NCBI RefSeq assembly: GCF_946151055.1
Contig: NZ_CAMGYZ010000007.1
Coordinates: 186,001 to 250,000 of the forward strand
Source: Bacillus sp. Marseille-Q3570
GTDB lineage: Bacteria > Bacillota > Bacilli > Bacillales > Fictibacillaceae
Direction: 5' to 3'
Length of the DNA stretch: 64,000 nucleotides
Shown here piece after piece: positions 1 to 9,517 of this stretch (its first letter is position 1; each line of letters opens with the position of its first letter). The translations under genes were made by a program, and so were the position numbers. The notes below the pieces were generated by a model. It did not search any database. It saw nothing but the letters and a program-made list of their open reading frames with translations, and was not told the DNA's origin.

Positions 1-93
1 TTTAGTAAATATCATAAAAAACAACTCCTTTGTTCACAAATAACGGCCCTGGTGTCCGTTACAATTTCAAAACATTCATGAAAGCACAAAGGA

Positions 94-133
94 GCTGATC
101 GAACACCTACTTTTCAACGTGTTTTGGATCAGC
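94..133. repeat. Imperfect hairpin of unknown role
   Basis: The arm GCTGATC (94-100) pairs with GATCAGC (127-133), extended by AACAC/GTGTT across a small bulge. No T-tract follows on the + strand, so it is not a standard terminator. It lies 24 bp before a clear terminator and may belong to the 3' untranslated region of a gene left of the window. Confidence 0.35.
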
Positions 134-156
134 CCCATTAAATTTCAAATAAGGAT

Positions 157-192
157 AGCGGTTCGACTAAAACCATCGAACCGCTTTTTTAT
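157..192 (+). terminator. Rho-independent terminator of a gene left of the window
   Basis: A perfect 10-bp stem (AGCGGTTCGA / TCGAACCGCT, 157-166 and 176-185) is followed by a T-rich tract. The T-tract side shows it terminates rightward transcription entering from outside the window. Confidence 0.85.
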
Positions 193-197
193 TGTTT

Positions 198-277
198 GGT
201 GTACCAGGCACCGAACAAGAGCTTAACAGTGCCAAGGGATCTGAAAGTGTGCCTGGCACCGAAGTATGGCACCGTTT
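198..277. repeat. Repeats with GTGCCTGGCACC-type core
   Basis: Two copies of a palindromic core, ACCAGGCACCGA near 208 and GTGCCTGGCACCGA near 249, plus a third partial TGGCACCG near 267, lie between the terminator and the 3' end of the nitrilase gene. The core is an inverted repeat. Similar short palindromes are scattered in other Bacillaceae genomes, as I recall. Role unknown. Confidence 0.5.
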
Positions 278-278
278 C

Positions 279-1055
279 TTAGTACAGGTCGGTGCGGCGG
301 TCTTCGTAGATTGGGATGCGGGTCCGGATTTCATTCAGCTCATCAATGGAGATGTCAGCGAATAGGATTGTTTCTGTTTCATCTGCTTCTGCGATGATTT
401 CGCCCCATGGGTTGATGATGATCGAGTGCCCGCCAAATTCATTGTCAGGATCAGCGCCGATACGGTTACAGGCGACGACGTAGCATTGGTTTTCAATCGC
501 TCGTGTAATCAATAGGTTACGCCAGTGTTCTGTTCTGGGTTTCGGCCATTCAGCCGGGATAAATAACACTTTTGCACCTTCAAGTGCATGCTTGCGCATC
601 CATTCAGGAAAACGGATATCATAACAGATGAACCCTGCTGAAGGGACCCCGTCAATTTCAAAATGTCCATCTTTATTTCCTGCAGTCAAGTATTTTTCTT
701 CATTCATTAGACGGAACAGATGGACCTTGCTGTATTTTTTCACAACCTCACCCTCACGATCAAATACGATCATCGTGTTGTAGACGCTGTCTTCGGACCT
801 TTCAGCGACGGAGCCCGCAATGATATTCACCCGATAAGTCGAAGCAAGGGAAGAGATGAATTCGATGGTCTGTTTTCCTTCATCGTCACCGATTTCATCG
901 AGCCTTTTTAAATCATATCCCGTCGTCCACATCTCTGGAAGGACGATCACATCAGCCGATTCATTGCATGCATCCCGGATCGTCGCTGTCACTTTTTCGA
1001 AATTCACTTGTGGTTTACCAAATTCTATATCCATCTGTATTACTGCTACTTTCAT
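279..1055 (-). CDS. mtnU: Carbon-nitrogen (nitrilase-family) hydrolase, MtnU-like omega-amidase
   Basis: A cytosolic nitrilase-superfamily amidase of 258 residues, the usual length. The Glu-Lys-Cys catalytic triad is visible: Glu41 (VLPEMW), Lys110 (KYSKVHLF) and Cys144 (FICYDIRFPEW). The family hydrolyses omega-amides such as alpha-ketoglutaramate or alpha-keto-methylthiobutyrate-linked amides. In B. subtilis the homologue sits beside the methionine-salvage aminotransferase mtnE, and here the divergently facing neighbour is an MtnE-like aminotransferase, which supports the assignment. The start at 1055 follows an AAGGGGGTC-type ribosome site. No S-box riboswitch is visible in the 130-bp divergent intergenic region, unlike many methionine-salvage genes. 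Exact substrate is inferred, not proven. Confidence 0.82.
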   Translation of the reverse strand: MKVAVIQMDIEFGKPQVNFEKVTATIRDACNESADVIVLPEMWTTGYDLKRLDEIGDDEGKQTIEFISSLASTYRVNIIAGSVAERSEDSVYNTMIVFDREGEVVKKYSKVHLFRLMNEEKYLTAGNKDGHFEIDGVPSAGFICYDIRFPEWMRKHALEGAKVLFIPAEWPKPRTEHWRNLLITRAIENQCYVVACNRIGADPDNEFGGHSIIINPWGEIIAEADETETILFADISIDELNEIRTRIPIYEDRRTDLY

Positions 1056-1185
1056 ACAAGGACCCCCTTAATTCCAAATTTTCAACATAAATCCCTTTAC
1101 ATTTGGTCATTTACACTTTAACATAAGTGATTAGAATTTTACGACAATTTACAATTAAAACTTTACGATATAGGAGGTTATCAGA

Positions 1186-2364
1186 TTGGCTCGTTTTCAA
1201 CAATCAGAATCAATCAAACGTTTGCCAGACCAATTCTTTGCAAAACTTGTAAATAAGATCGAACCCTACTATCAAGCTGGTTATGACATGATCAATCTCG
1301 GACAGGGGAATCCTGACCAGCCTACTCCGGATCATATCATCGAGGCACTGCAGACCTCAGCAACCAACCCGATCCACCATAAATACCCGCCGTTTCGAGG
1401 TCATACCTTTTTGAAAAAAGCGATTGCTGATTATTATAAACGGGAATACGATGTCGATCTAGACCCTGAAAAAGAAGTCGCTGTCCTCTTTGGAGCGAAG
1501 GCGGGTCTTGTAGAAGTAAGCCAATGCATGTTGAACCAGGGTGATACTGTATTAGTTCCGGATCCAGGTTATCCTGATTATGAATCTGGAATCGCCATCG
1601 CTGGTGCAAATCAATATAAGATGCCGCTTAAAAAGGAAAACGACTTCCTGCCAGACTACGATTCTATTCCACAAAATGTTCTGGAACAAGCAAAACTGAT
1701 GTTCTTGAACTATCCTAACAACCCGACGGCCGGAATCGCAACAAGGGAATTTTTCGAAGAGACGGTTGAGCTCGGTGAAAAGACTGGCTGCTGTATCGTC
1801 CATGATTTTGCGTATGGATCGATCGGGTTTGACGGCAAGAAACCGATTAGCTTTCTTCAGACCAAAGGGGCAAAAGAGGTCGGAGTCGAAATGTATACAC
1901 TGTCCAAAACATACAATATGGCCGGTTGGCGCGTTGGATTTGCATTAGGGAATGAGGAAGTAATCGAAGCCCTCAACCTTATCCAGGATCATTATTACTG
2001 CGGGATGTTCGGCGGCATCCAGGAAGCAGCGGCAAGTGCACTGAACGGTCCACAGGAGTGTGTTCACGAATTGACCGCTTTATATGAAGATCGTCGCAAT
2101 GCATTCATCTCGAAATTGAATGATCATGGATTCAACGTTGATCTTCCGAAAGGATCCTTTTTCTCGTGGCTACCTGTTCCAGAAGGATATAAATCAGAAG
2201 AGTACGCGGAACTTTTGATCGAAAAGGCGCATGTGATCGTTGCACCTGGAAATGGATTTGGCGAAACTGGTGAAGGATTCGTCCGAGTTGGTTTGAATTG
2301 TGAAAAAGAACGATTGCTTGAAGCTGCCGACCGAATGATCCATTTACACAAAAACCACCTATGA
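1186..2364 (+). CDS. mtnE: PLP-dependent class I/II aminotransferase, MtnE-like
   Basis: A fold-type I aminotransferase of 392 residues. The Schiff-base lysine is Lys241 in TLSKTYNMAGWR, and the substrate and cofactor motifs NYPNNPTAG (residues 175-183) and VHDFAYG are intact. The family includes B. subtilis MtnE, which transaminates 2-keto-4-methylthiobutyrate to methionine with glutamine as donor. The MtnU-like amidase next door would drain the 2-oxoglutaramate product. The gene starts with TTG at 1186, chosen because AGGAGGT lies 8 bp upstream at 1172-1178. No other methionine-salvage gene (mtnW, X, B, D, K, A) is in the window, so a general LL-diaminopimelate- or alanine-type aminotransferase role cannot be excluded. 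Confidence 0.72.
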   Translation: MARFQQSESIKRLPDQFFAKLVNKIEPYYQAGYDMINLGQGNPDQPTPDHIIEALQTSATNPIHHKYPPFRGHTFLKKAIADYYKREYDVDLDPEKEVAVLFGAKAGLVEVSQCMLNQGDTVLVPDPGYPDYESGIAIAGANQYKMPLKKENDFLPDYDSIPQNVLEQAKLMFLNYPNNPTAGIATREFFEETVELGEKTGCCIVHDFAYGSIGFDGKKPISFLQTKGAKEVGVEMYTLSKTYNMAGWRVGFALGNEEVIEALNLIQDHYYCGMFGGIQEAAASALNGPQECVHELTALYEDRRNAFISKLNDHGFNVDLPKGSFFSWLPVPEGYKSEEYAELLIEKAHVIVAPGNGFGETGEGFVRVGLNCEKERLLEAADRMIHLHKNHL

Positions 2365-2470
2365 TTCTAACTCCACGGCCAACCGAGTGGGCACATTTCA
2401 CATTTCTCCGCATAAATTGTGTAAAGAGATGTGAGGATGATCGAATCCCTTGGAAGGGTGAGGTAACAAA

Positions 2471-4318
2471 ATGTGTGGAATCACAGGATGGATCGATTTT
2501 AAAGAAGATTTGACAAAAGAAACGACAACAATACACAAGATGGCAACCACATTAGGAAAGCGGGGGCCGGATGCTACAACGCATTGGACATCACGCCATG
2601 TCGCTCTTGGGCATGCACGTCTTATCGTGGTCGATCCTGCTGGCGGGGGTCAACCGATGCAGAAAACCCATCATTCGAATCAATATACGATGGTCTATAA
2701 CGGTGAATTATACAACACAGAAGACATACGGAAAGTGCTGGTGTCGAGAGGATATCGCTTCGATTCCCATAGCGATACCGAGGTTCTTCTGACCAGTTAC
2801 ATCGAGTGGGGGGAGCAATGTGTCGATCATCTGAATGGCATTTATGCGTTTGCTATTTGGGATGAAAAGCATGAGCGGGTTTTCATGGCGAGGGACCGGC
2901 TTGGTGTAAAACCGCTATTTTACAGAGAACAATCTGGAACCTTTATATTCGGTTCAGAATTAAAGGCGATCCTGGCTCATCCGAACGTAAAAGCGGAGGT
3001 TGATCGGGAGGGCTTGCAAGAAATTTTCGGATTAGGTCCATCGAGGACACCAGGGCATGGCGTCTATAAAGGAATCAACGAGCTGAGGGCTGGTCATGCT
3101 CTCAGATTGGACCGGAATGGATTGCGAATTTGGCGCTATTGGGATGTGAAAAGTGAAGAGCATTCAGATTCGCTCGATGAGACAGTTGAGCAGGTGCGGT
3201 GGTTGCTGAAAGATGCTGTCGAAAGGCAACTTGTCGCTGACGTACCGGTGTGTACTTTTCTGTCTGGCGGAGTGGATTCAAGTGCAATCAGTGCATTCGC
3301 TTCGCGTTATTTCCGGCAGGAGGGCCGTGGTGCCCTGCATACGTATTCCATCGACTATGAAGAAAATGATAAGTACTTCAAGAAAAGCACTTTCCAACCG
3401 AATTCCGATGGTCCCTGGATCAAGATCATGCGGGACTATTTGAAGACGGTCCATCACTCCTCCGTAATTGATAATGCACATTTGCAGCATTATCTGACAG
3501 CAGCTGTTCATATGAAGGACTTACCGGGGATGGCTGATGTCGATTCCTCCTTACTTTGGTTTTGTGAAGAAATCAAACAGCGTTTTACAGTCGGACTATC
3601 GGGTGAGTGTGCAGATGAAATATTCGGAGGTTACCCCTGGTTTTATCGACAGGAATTGTTAGAGAGGGATGCGTTCCCATGGATGCACTCCACTGATGAA
3701 CGTGAATCGATTTTAAGACCGGAATTGAGGAAAAAGCTTAATTTGAAAAATTATGTTCATGACCGTTATCAGCAAACAATCAATGAAACTCCGAAACTTG
3801 ATGGTGAAGAGCCAGCTGAGGCTAGAAGAAGAGAGATGTTCTACCTTAATATGCATTGGTTCATGGCGACGCTCCTCGACAGAAAAGATCGCATGAGCAT
3901 GGGAGCCAGCCTTGAGGTCAGGGTTCCATTTGCTGATCATAGGATTGTAGAGTATGCATGGAATATCCCGTGGGAGATGAAAATGTTTGAGGGCAGGGAA
4001 AAAGGCATATTACGAAAAGCGCTCGAAGGAACCCTCCCTCATGAAGTTTTGTACCGAAAAAAAAGTCCTTATCCGAAAACGCATCATCCAGAATACACAA
4101 GGCTGGTGAAGGAATGGCTAATCTCGATTATTGAAAAGGAGTCAGCGCCTATCCTTGAATTGGTAGATCGGAACAAGGTGTCGGAAATCATCCAGACAGA
4201 TGGTGGAGCCTTTAAAACTCCATGGTTCGGACAGTTGATGACAGGACCACAGCTAATCGCCCATCTAGCACAAATCAATGTGTGGTTGGAAGACTACAAT
4301 GTCAATATCATAGAATGA
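2471..4318 (+). CDS. asnO: Asparagine synthase (glutamine-hydrolysing), AsnO type
   Basis: This 615-residue enzyme forms asparagine from aspartate, glutamine and ATP. The N-terminal class II glutaminase domain begins with the catalytic Cys2 (MCGITGW) and carries the RGPD and YNGELYN motifs. The synthetase domain has the PP-loop SGGVDS at residues 265-270. Length and order match B. subtilis AsnO (YisO), the sporulation-linked paralogue of AsnB and AsnH. The ribosome site GGGTGAGG lies 7 bp before the ATG, and a strong terminator follows at once, so the gene looks monocistronic. I infer the AsnO subtype from length and resemblance and have not separated it from AsnB/AsnH by alignment. Confidence 0.85.
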   Translation: MCGITGWIDFKEDLTKETTTIHKMATTLGKRGPDATTHWTSRHVALGHARLIVVDPAGGGQPMQKTHHSNQYTMVYNGELYNTEDIRKVLVSRGYRFDSHSDTEVLLTSYIEWGEQCVDHLNGIYAFAIWDEKHERVFMARDRLGVKPLFYREQSGTFIFGSELKAILAHPNVKAEVDREGLQEIFGLGPSRTPGHGVYKGINELRAGHALRLDRNGLRIWRYWDVKSEEHSDSLDETVEQVRWLLKDAVERQLVADVPVCTFLSGGVDSSAISAFASRYFRQEGRGALHTYSIDYEENDKYFKKSTFQPNSDGPWIKIMRDYLKTVHHSSVIDNAHLQHYLTAAVHMKDLPGMADVDSSLLWFCEEIKQRFTVGLSGECADEIFGGYPWFYRQELLERDAFPWMHSTDERESILRPELRKKLNLKNYVHDRYQQTINETPKLDGEEPAEARRREMFYLNMHWFMATLLDRKDRMSMGASLEVRVPFADHRIVEYAWNIPWEMKMFEGREKGILRKALEGTLPHEVLYRKKSPYPKTHHPEYTRLVKEWLISIIEKESAPILELVDRNKVSEIIQTDGGAFKTPWFGQLMTGPQLIAHLAQINVWLEDYNVNIIE

Positions 4319-4328
4319 TAAATTTACG

Positions 4329-4357
4329 AGCGACTCTTCTGAAGGGTCGCTTTTTTT
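4329..4357 (+). terminator. Terminator of asnO-like gene
   Basis: The AGCGAC / GTCGCT stem with an internal TT/AA pair (4329-4351) is followed by seven T residues, 10 bp past the asnO stop codon. Confidence 0.88.
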
Positions 4358-4435
4358 AGTATGAATTACTTTCTTCAATATAAGTACATCTAAAGCTTAG
4401 CCTGAGCCAAGGGATTGACTTTGCCAAGCTATCTT
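4358..4435 (+). repeat. Degenerate stand-alone AB repeat
   Basis: ACTTTCTTCAATATAAG, followed by an AAAGCTTAGCC and GCCAAG block, matches the right half of the AB element seen at 9421, 37528 and inside the composite elements. The left arm of the palindrome is lost. The rest of the 4319-4942 gap shows no gene I can support. Confidence 0.6.
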
Positions 4436-4942
4436 TATGTCGGAAAATGCTTTTGCTGCTAAACCTTCATGAAGTGGATAATTAGGTCTAAAGAACACAA
4501 AACCCATCGAATGTCGGATTTAATGGACATTTCGAACATGGTTATACAAGCCATCTGTATGATTTAACAATATTATCCAACAATACCCTTCCATTTTCGA
4601 CACCCACTGTTACTTATGATTCAGGCAGAATTTGCGAATTTCACCTGCAAAACTATATACCTATTAGTACTGAGGAAGTACTAGTCCTGACAATCCTTTG
4701 GTACTAATGAAAGCGTCTTGTCACCTGCAATTTTACATAGAGAGAATAGTCCCAAACGAAATTTATCGACTAAACATTACCAATTCTTCATTTTTAGAAA
4801 ATTCTGTTATTTATATTAATTTCTTCTAAAAATTGCTTTATTATGGATTCAACAACAAAGGATACAGTCATCTTGCATTCGACAGGAAAGGGGGCCTCGT
4901 TTTTACGTTTCGGACAAGCTTATAACTTTTAGGAGGGGAAAG

Positions 4943-7900
4943 ATGGTAAATTATCGGAGGTTTTTGTTGAATCGACGGGCATTTGCACTCGTCACAGCGA
5001 TCCTACTACTAGTTTCAACATTTTTAGCTCCAACGGTCAACGCACGGACGATGAAGACACAGGAATCGAACCCTGTAGCCACCTCGTTCAAAGAAGAAGC
5101 CCTGACCAATAAAGTAAGCAAGTCACTACAAAACCAGTTCAAGGATGGGGAACAGGTCACATTCTTGATCAAGTTCAATGAACAGGTTGACACCAAGAAA
5201 GTCTCAAAGAATGCGATCGAAAAAGCGGAGAAGCAGAAGCTGACGCCTTACAAAAAGGAACTTGCGCAACGTTCTGCAGTCGTTTCGGCACTTCGCTCAA
5301 CTGCAATTGAAACACAAGGGAACGTAAAACAATTTTTGGAGAAACAAAAAGCGAACAAGGCAGTGAAAGACTATCAATCTTTCTTCATTGTCAATGCAAT
5401 GGCTGTAACAGCGAATAAAGAAGTCATGGAGCAATTGGCCGCATTTCCTGAGGTAGCGAAAGTATTGCCGAATGAAGTGCGTCAGCTTCAACCGATGCCT
5501 CAATCGACAAAAGCATCTACTCAACCGAAAGCAGACGTGAAAAATGAAACGAATGCAATCGAGTGGAATGTAGAGAGGGTCGGTGCTCCGGCTGTTTGGG
5601 ACATGGGGATTGATGGTTCCGGTACAGTCGTAGCTAACATCGATACCGGGGTCCAATGGAATCATCCAGGCCTTGTGGAACAATATCGTGGCTATGATCC
5701 AGCAAATCCAGACGCTCCAAGTCATGAGATGAACTGGTTCGATGCAACGGCTGGACAAGAAACGCCTTACGATGATCAAGGTCATGGTACACATACAATG
5801 GGTACGATGGTCGGTGCTGAACCGGATGGATCTAACCAAGTCGGTGTTGCACCTGGTGCAAAGTGGATTGCGGTCAAAGCATTCACGGCAGCAGGTGGAA
5901 CCGATGTCGACCTCCTCGAAGCAGGGGAGTGGATCATCGCTCCAACCGATGCCGATGGGAACTTGCATCCTGAAATGGCGCCTGATGTCGTCAACAACTC
6001 ATGGGGAGGCGGCCCTGGCTTAGATGAATGGTACCGTCCGATGGTTCAAAACTGGCGTGCCGCGGATATCTTCCCGGAATTTTCAGCAGGGAACACGACG
6101 ATCTTCAACCCAGGTGGACCTGGATCTGTTGCGACTCCAGCGAACTACCCTGAATCATTTGCGACAGGTGCAACGGATATCAATGACAACCTGGCAAGCT
6201 TTTCATTGGAAGGACCATCTCCTTATGATGAGATCAAGCCGGATGTCAGCGCACCAGGAGTCAATATCCGCTCGACGGTACCAGGAAGCGCTTATGAAGG
6301 TGGATGGAATGGAACGTCGATGGCAGGACCACACGTATCAGCTGTCGTCGCACTACTTCGTCAAGTCGACTCTTCTTTGACTGTGGATGAAATCGAAGAG
6401 ATTTTACTTAGCACAGCTGAACCGATGACCAATGGAGAGTATCCTGAGTCTCCGAACAACGGGTTTGGATATGGATTGGTCAATGCATTTGACGCTGTAT
6501 CTTCTGTCATAAGCGGCCTAGGTGTCGTAAAAGGAAGTGTGACGGAAGAAGGGGAAGATGCTGAAGCTCCTGTATTCGAACATGACGCTCCAGCAGAAAC
6601 CTATTCAGGTTTGAATCTGCCGTTGTCGGTTACTGCTTCTGATAACGTCAGTGTGACAAATGTCCGTCTGGAATATGAAACGTCCAACAACAATTGGGAA
6701 TCTGTTGAAGCTGTACGTACAGATGGAGACTACTTATCTGGAACATATGAAGCTGTCATTCCAGGTGAAGCAATCGCCGAACCTTCACTTACTTATCGTT
6801 GGGTGATTGAAGACTTTGGTAACAATGATGTAACTTCTGAAGAATACGAAGTATCTGTTTTACCGGGAATCACGACTGGTTATGAAACTGACTTCGAATC
6901 TCAGCCGACGGGTTGGATTTCTTGGGGAGACAATAATACTTGGGAATGGGGTGCCCCTACTTCAGGACCGGGTGAAGCAGCATCTGGTGAAAATGTTTAT
7001 GCGACCAATCTTGCTGGCGACTATGACAACAATGCAAACATGACCGTCATGATGCCGCCGATCGATCTCGGTGAAGGGGAAGCCTATCTTCAATTCAACA
7101 ACTGGTATAACCTAGAAAACAACTATGACTACGGTCATGTTGTGATTTCGACTGACCAGGAAACCTGGGAACAAGTCGCAGAATTCAACAATACGAGTGG
7201 GGAATGGGTTGAAGAGGAAATCGACCTTTCCGAGTATGCGAACCAAAGGATTTATGTTGGTTTCAACGTTGATACTGACTTCAGTGTCGTAAGACCAGGC
7301 TGGTATATTGATGACGTGCGCTTAAGTGCCACCTCAATCAATCCGTCATCAAAAGCTTCTCTAAATGGCGGTAAAGCTAAACCTGACAAGAAAGTTAAAC
7401 CGTCCAATGAAGTGACTCCTAAGAAAGATAAAACAGCAAAGAAGGAAAAAGTGAACCCAGCTGAATTGTTGCCGACGAAACGTATCGATCTTGATAAGAA
7501 AAAAGACAAAGGAAAAGGCAAAGATGCTGGCCCATCAGCCTTACCGCTTGAAGCAGAAGTGAGCATCCTTGAATCCGGACGCTCAACAACAACCAGTCCT
7601 GTGGATGGAAGCTACTCGATCACGCATGCTGCCGGCGACTATACGGTCATGGCTGAAGCATATGGATACCACCCACAAGAGCAGTCTGTTTCCATCCCAG
7701 ATGATGGTGAAGCAGTAGCTGACTTCACGCTTGAAGAAATGGCACAGGGGACAGTTTCCGGTACAGTAACGAATGAGCAAACAGGTAATCCGATCGAAGG
7801 AGCAACTGTATTGCTTGTGGAAGATGCAGCTGTCACACCTGTTGAGACCGATGCAGACGGAAACTATTCGTTGACTGCTTATGAAGGCGAATATACGTTG

Positions 7901-9334
7901 AAAGTGATGGCATCTGGTTACTATGGTGAAGAATTCACTATAACGGTTGAAGGTGACGAGGTAACAGATCAAGATGCTCAACTGAAACCGTTCATCGGTT
8001 ATCCGGGAGAAATCGGATACGATGATGGTACTGCCGAAAATGCACGTGCATTCTATGATGCAGGAAATGGCTGGGGTGTCAGGATGTCCCTTCCGGAAGG
8101 AAAAGACCAAGCACTAGTTACTGGTGGTATGTTCCGATTCTGGACGACCGACTGGCCGAATCCAGGTGGAACCGACTTCCAGGTTGAAATCTGGGATGCC
8201 ACTGAAGAAGGTGCTCCTGGTGAGAAGTTAGCTGGACCGATTGATGCGACTGCCCTCCGTACTGGAGAGTGGACCCATGTCGATCTCGCAGACCAGGGTG
8301 TCACAGTTGAAGGTGACTTCTTCATGGTCTATATCCAGACGGATCCGAACCCATATGCACCGGGACTCGGAACCGATGAAAACGGACCGAATGCTGAACG
8401 AAGCTGGCAATTTGTCGGTGGCGCATGGTCCCAATCGCCTGCAGCTGAAGGGAACTACATGATTCGTGCAACCGTCGATTATGAAGTGACGGCACCGGTC
8501 ATCACGTCTCCTGCAGACGGCACGCATACGAATGACGAAAATGTGACGGTTGAAGGTCAATCTGCACCTGGAGTTGATATCCACCTTGAAAACAATGGTG
8601 AGGAAGTCGCGGTCGTTCCTACGAATGAAGATGGATCTTTCTCTGCAGATATCACACTGGTTGACGGCGAGAATGTCCTTGTCGCAACAGCTTCCAACGA
8701 ACGCGGGATGACAGATCCTTCCGAGCCGGTGACGGTCACGTTGGATCAGACGAAACCGGAATTGACGATTGAAAGTCCGGAAGACGATTCGAAGACCAAT
8801 CGCATGGCAGTAAATGTCACGGGTAACGTCGAAGACGCACACCTCGATTGGGTGAAAGTGAACGGACAAAAAGCAACGGTCAATGAGGATGGCACATATT
8901 CTCACCGTATGCTTCTTGATGAAGGTGAAAATGTCATCAAGGTCGTTGCGAAAGACCTTGCAGGCAACCGCAAGAGCCAAACGGTGACAGTGGATGCGAA
9001 GTTCGGCCCGATCGAAGTGACGAACGTTAAACCAGATACGGATAAGAACCTTGAAGCTGGACAATCCGTGATGATCGAATTCGACAGTGAGCCAGGACTC
9101 GAAGCGCGTTTCAGAATCCATATGCCATTGACCAACACGGGCATGGGCATGGTTCAAAACGCGAATGAGCTACCAATGATGGAAATGTCTCCAGGCCACT
9201 ATGTCGGCTACTATACAGCAACATCCAACGTTGTCGCTGATGGTGCGGTCGTTGAAGTCGTCGCACGTGACGACTATGGAAACGAAACAGAGGAAATTGC
9301 GGAAGGTAAGCTCTATATCAATGTAGAGGAATAA
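4943..9334 (+). CDS. bpr: Bacillopeptidase F-like secreted subtilisin-family protease
   Basis: A secreted multidomain serine protease of 1463 residues. In order: signal peptide (1-35, cut after TVNA), I9-type propeptide (about 55-180), S8 catalytic domain (about 205-520), a MAM/immune-inhibitor-A-like jelly roll (about 645-800), a Lys-rich linker (801-866), two carboxypeptidase-regulatory-like domains (about 867-1015), a further beta domain, and Ig-like repeats to the C-terminus. The catalytic residues are visible: Asp234 (NIDTGV), His281 (GHGTH), oxyanion Asn384 (SAGN) and Ser459 (NGTSM). Length and architecture match B. subtilis Bpr (about 1430 residues). The ribosome site AGGAGGGG lies 4 bp before the ATG. 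No sortase motif is visible, so release to the medium is expected. Confidence 0.9.
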   Translation: MVNYRRFLLNRRAFALVTAILLLVSTFLAPTVNARTMKTQESNPVATSFKEEALTNKVSKSLQNQFKDGEQVTFLIKFNEQVDTKKVSKNAIEKAEKQKLTPYKKELAQRSAVVSALRSTAIETQGNVKQFLEKQKANKAVKDYQSFFIVNAMAVTANKEVMEQLAAFPEVAKVLPNEVRQLQPMPQSTKASTQPKADVKNETNAIEWNVERVGAPAVWDMGIDGSGTVVANIDTGVQWNHPGLVEQYRGYDPANPDAPSHEMNWFDATAGQETPYDDQGHGTHTMGTMVGAEPDGSNQVGVAPGAKWIAVKAFTAAGGTDVDLLEAGEWIIAPTDADGNLHPEMAPDVVNNSWGGGPGLDEWYRPMVQNWRAADIFPEFSAGNTTIFNPGGPGSVATPANYPESFATGATDINDNLASFSLEGPSPYDEIKPDVSAPGVNIRSTVPGSAYEGGWNGTSMAGPHVSAVVALLRQVDSSLTVDEIEEILLSTAEPMTNGEYPESPNNGFGYGLVNAFDAVSSVISGLGVVKGSVTEEGEDAEAPVFEHDAPAETYSGLNLPLSVTASDNVSVTNVRLEYETSNNNWESVEAVRTDGDYLSGTYEAVIPGEAIAEPSLTYRWVIEDFGNNDVTSEEYEVSVLPGITTGYETDFESQPTGWISWGDNNTWEWGAPTSGPGEAASGENVYATNLAGDYDNNANMTVMMPPIDLGEGEAYLQFNNWYNLENNYDYGHVVISTDQETWEQVAEFNNTSGEWVEEEIDLSEYANQRIYVGFNVDTDFSVVRPGWYIDDVRLSATSINPSSKASLNGGKAKPDKKVKPSNEVTPKKDKTAKKEKVNPAELLPTKRIDLDKKKDKGKGKDAGPSALPLEAEVSILESGRSTTTSPVDGSYSITHAAGDYTVMAEAYGYHPQEQSVSIPDDGEAVADFTLEEMAQGTVSGTVTNEQTGNPIEGATVLLVEDAAVTPVETDADGNYSLTAYEGEYTLKVMASGYYGEEFTITVEGDEVTDQDAQLKPFIGYPGEIGYDDGTAENARAFYDAGNGWGVRMSLPEGKDQALVTGGMFRFWTTDWPNPGGTDFQVEIWDATEEGAPGEKLAGPIDATALRTGEWTHVDLADQGVTVEGDFFMVYIQTDPNPYAPGLGTDENGPNAERSWQFVGGAWSQSPAAEGNYMIRATVDYEVTAPVITSPADGTHTNDENVTVEGQSAPGVDIHLENNGEEVAVVPTNEDGSFSADITLVDGENVLVATASNERGMTDPSEPVTVTLDQTKPELTIESPEDDSKTNRMAVNVTGNVEDAHLDWVKVNGQKATVNEDGTYSHRMLLDEGENVIKVVAKDLAGNRKSQTVTVDAKFGPIEVTNVKPDTDKNLEAGQSVMIEFDSEPGLEARFRIHMPLTNTGMGMVQNANELPMMEMSPGHYVGYYTATSNVVADGAVVEVVARDDYGNETEEIAEGKLYINVEE

Positions 9335-9386
9335 ACAACTCCAATAACGCCGCATATGAACTGCGGAGTCTGAACAAAAGGGAAAA

Positions 9387-9421
9387 AGGCTGCCGATTCG
9401 TTGGCAGCCTCTTTCTTTTTT
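9387..9421. terminator. Terminator between bpr and amt (probably bidirectional)
   Basis: A perfect AGGCTGCC / GGCAGCCT stem (9387-9394, 9403-9410) is followed by a T-rich tract and preceded by five A residues. It can therefore stop bpr rightward and the convergent amt gene leftward. Confidence 0.85.
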
Positions 9422-9503
9422 ACATTTAAAGATAGTACTTTCTTCAATTTAAGCGCAACTAAAGCTCAGCCTGCGCCAAAGGCTTGTCTTTTCCAAGTTT
9501 TCA
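9421..9503 (+). repeat. Stand-alone AB repeat
   Basis: An 83-bp copy of the AB repeat (TAGTACTTTCTTCA arm, GCAACTAAAGCTC, then CCAAGTTTTC end). It sits between the bpr terminator and the amt stop codon at 9518, on the 3' side of both genes. Confidence 0.7.
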
Positions 9504-9517
9504 TTATAGAAAACCAT

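Noticed and set aside
1056-1185. S-box riboswitch between mtnU and mtnE
   Set aside because: The 130-bp intergenic region is A+T-rich with no stem-loops or S-box motifs.
5297-5968. Long minus-strand ORF of 223 codons inside bpr
   Set aside because: Shadow of a long, strongly supported gene; no homology features, Cys/Arg-rich composition typical of antisense frames.
8228-9157. Minus-strand ORF of 309 codons inside bpr
   Set aside because: Antisense frame of the Ig-like repeat region; no start signal and composition not protein-like.
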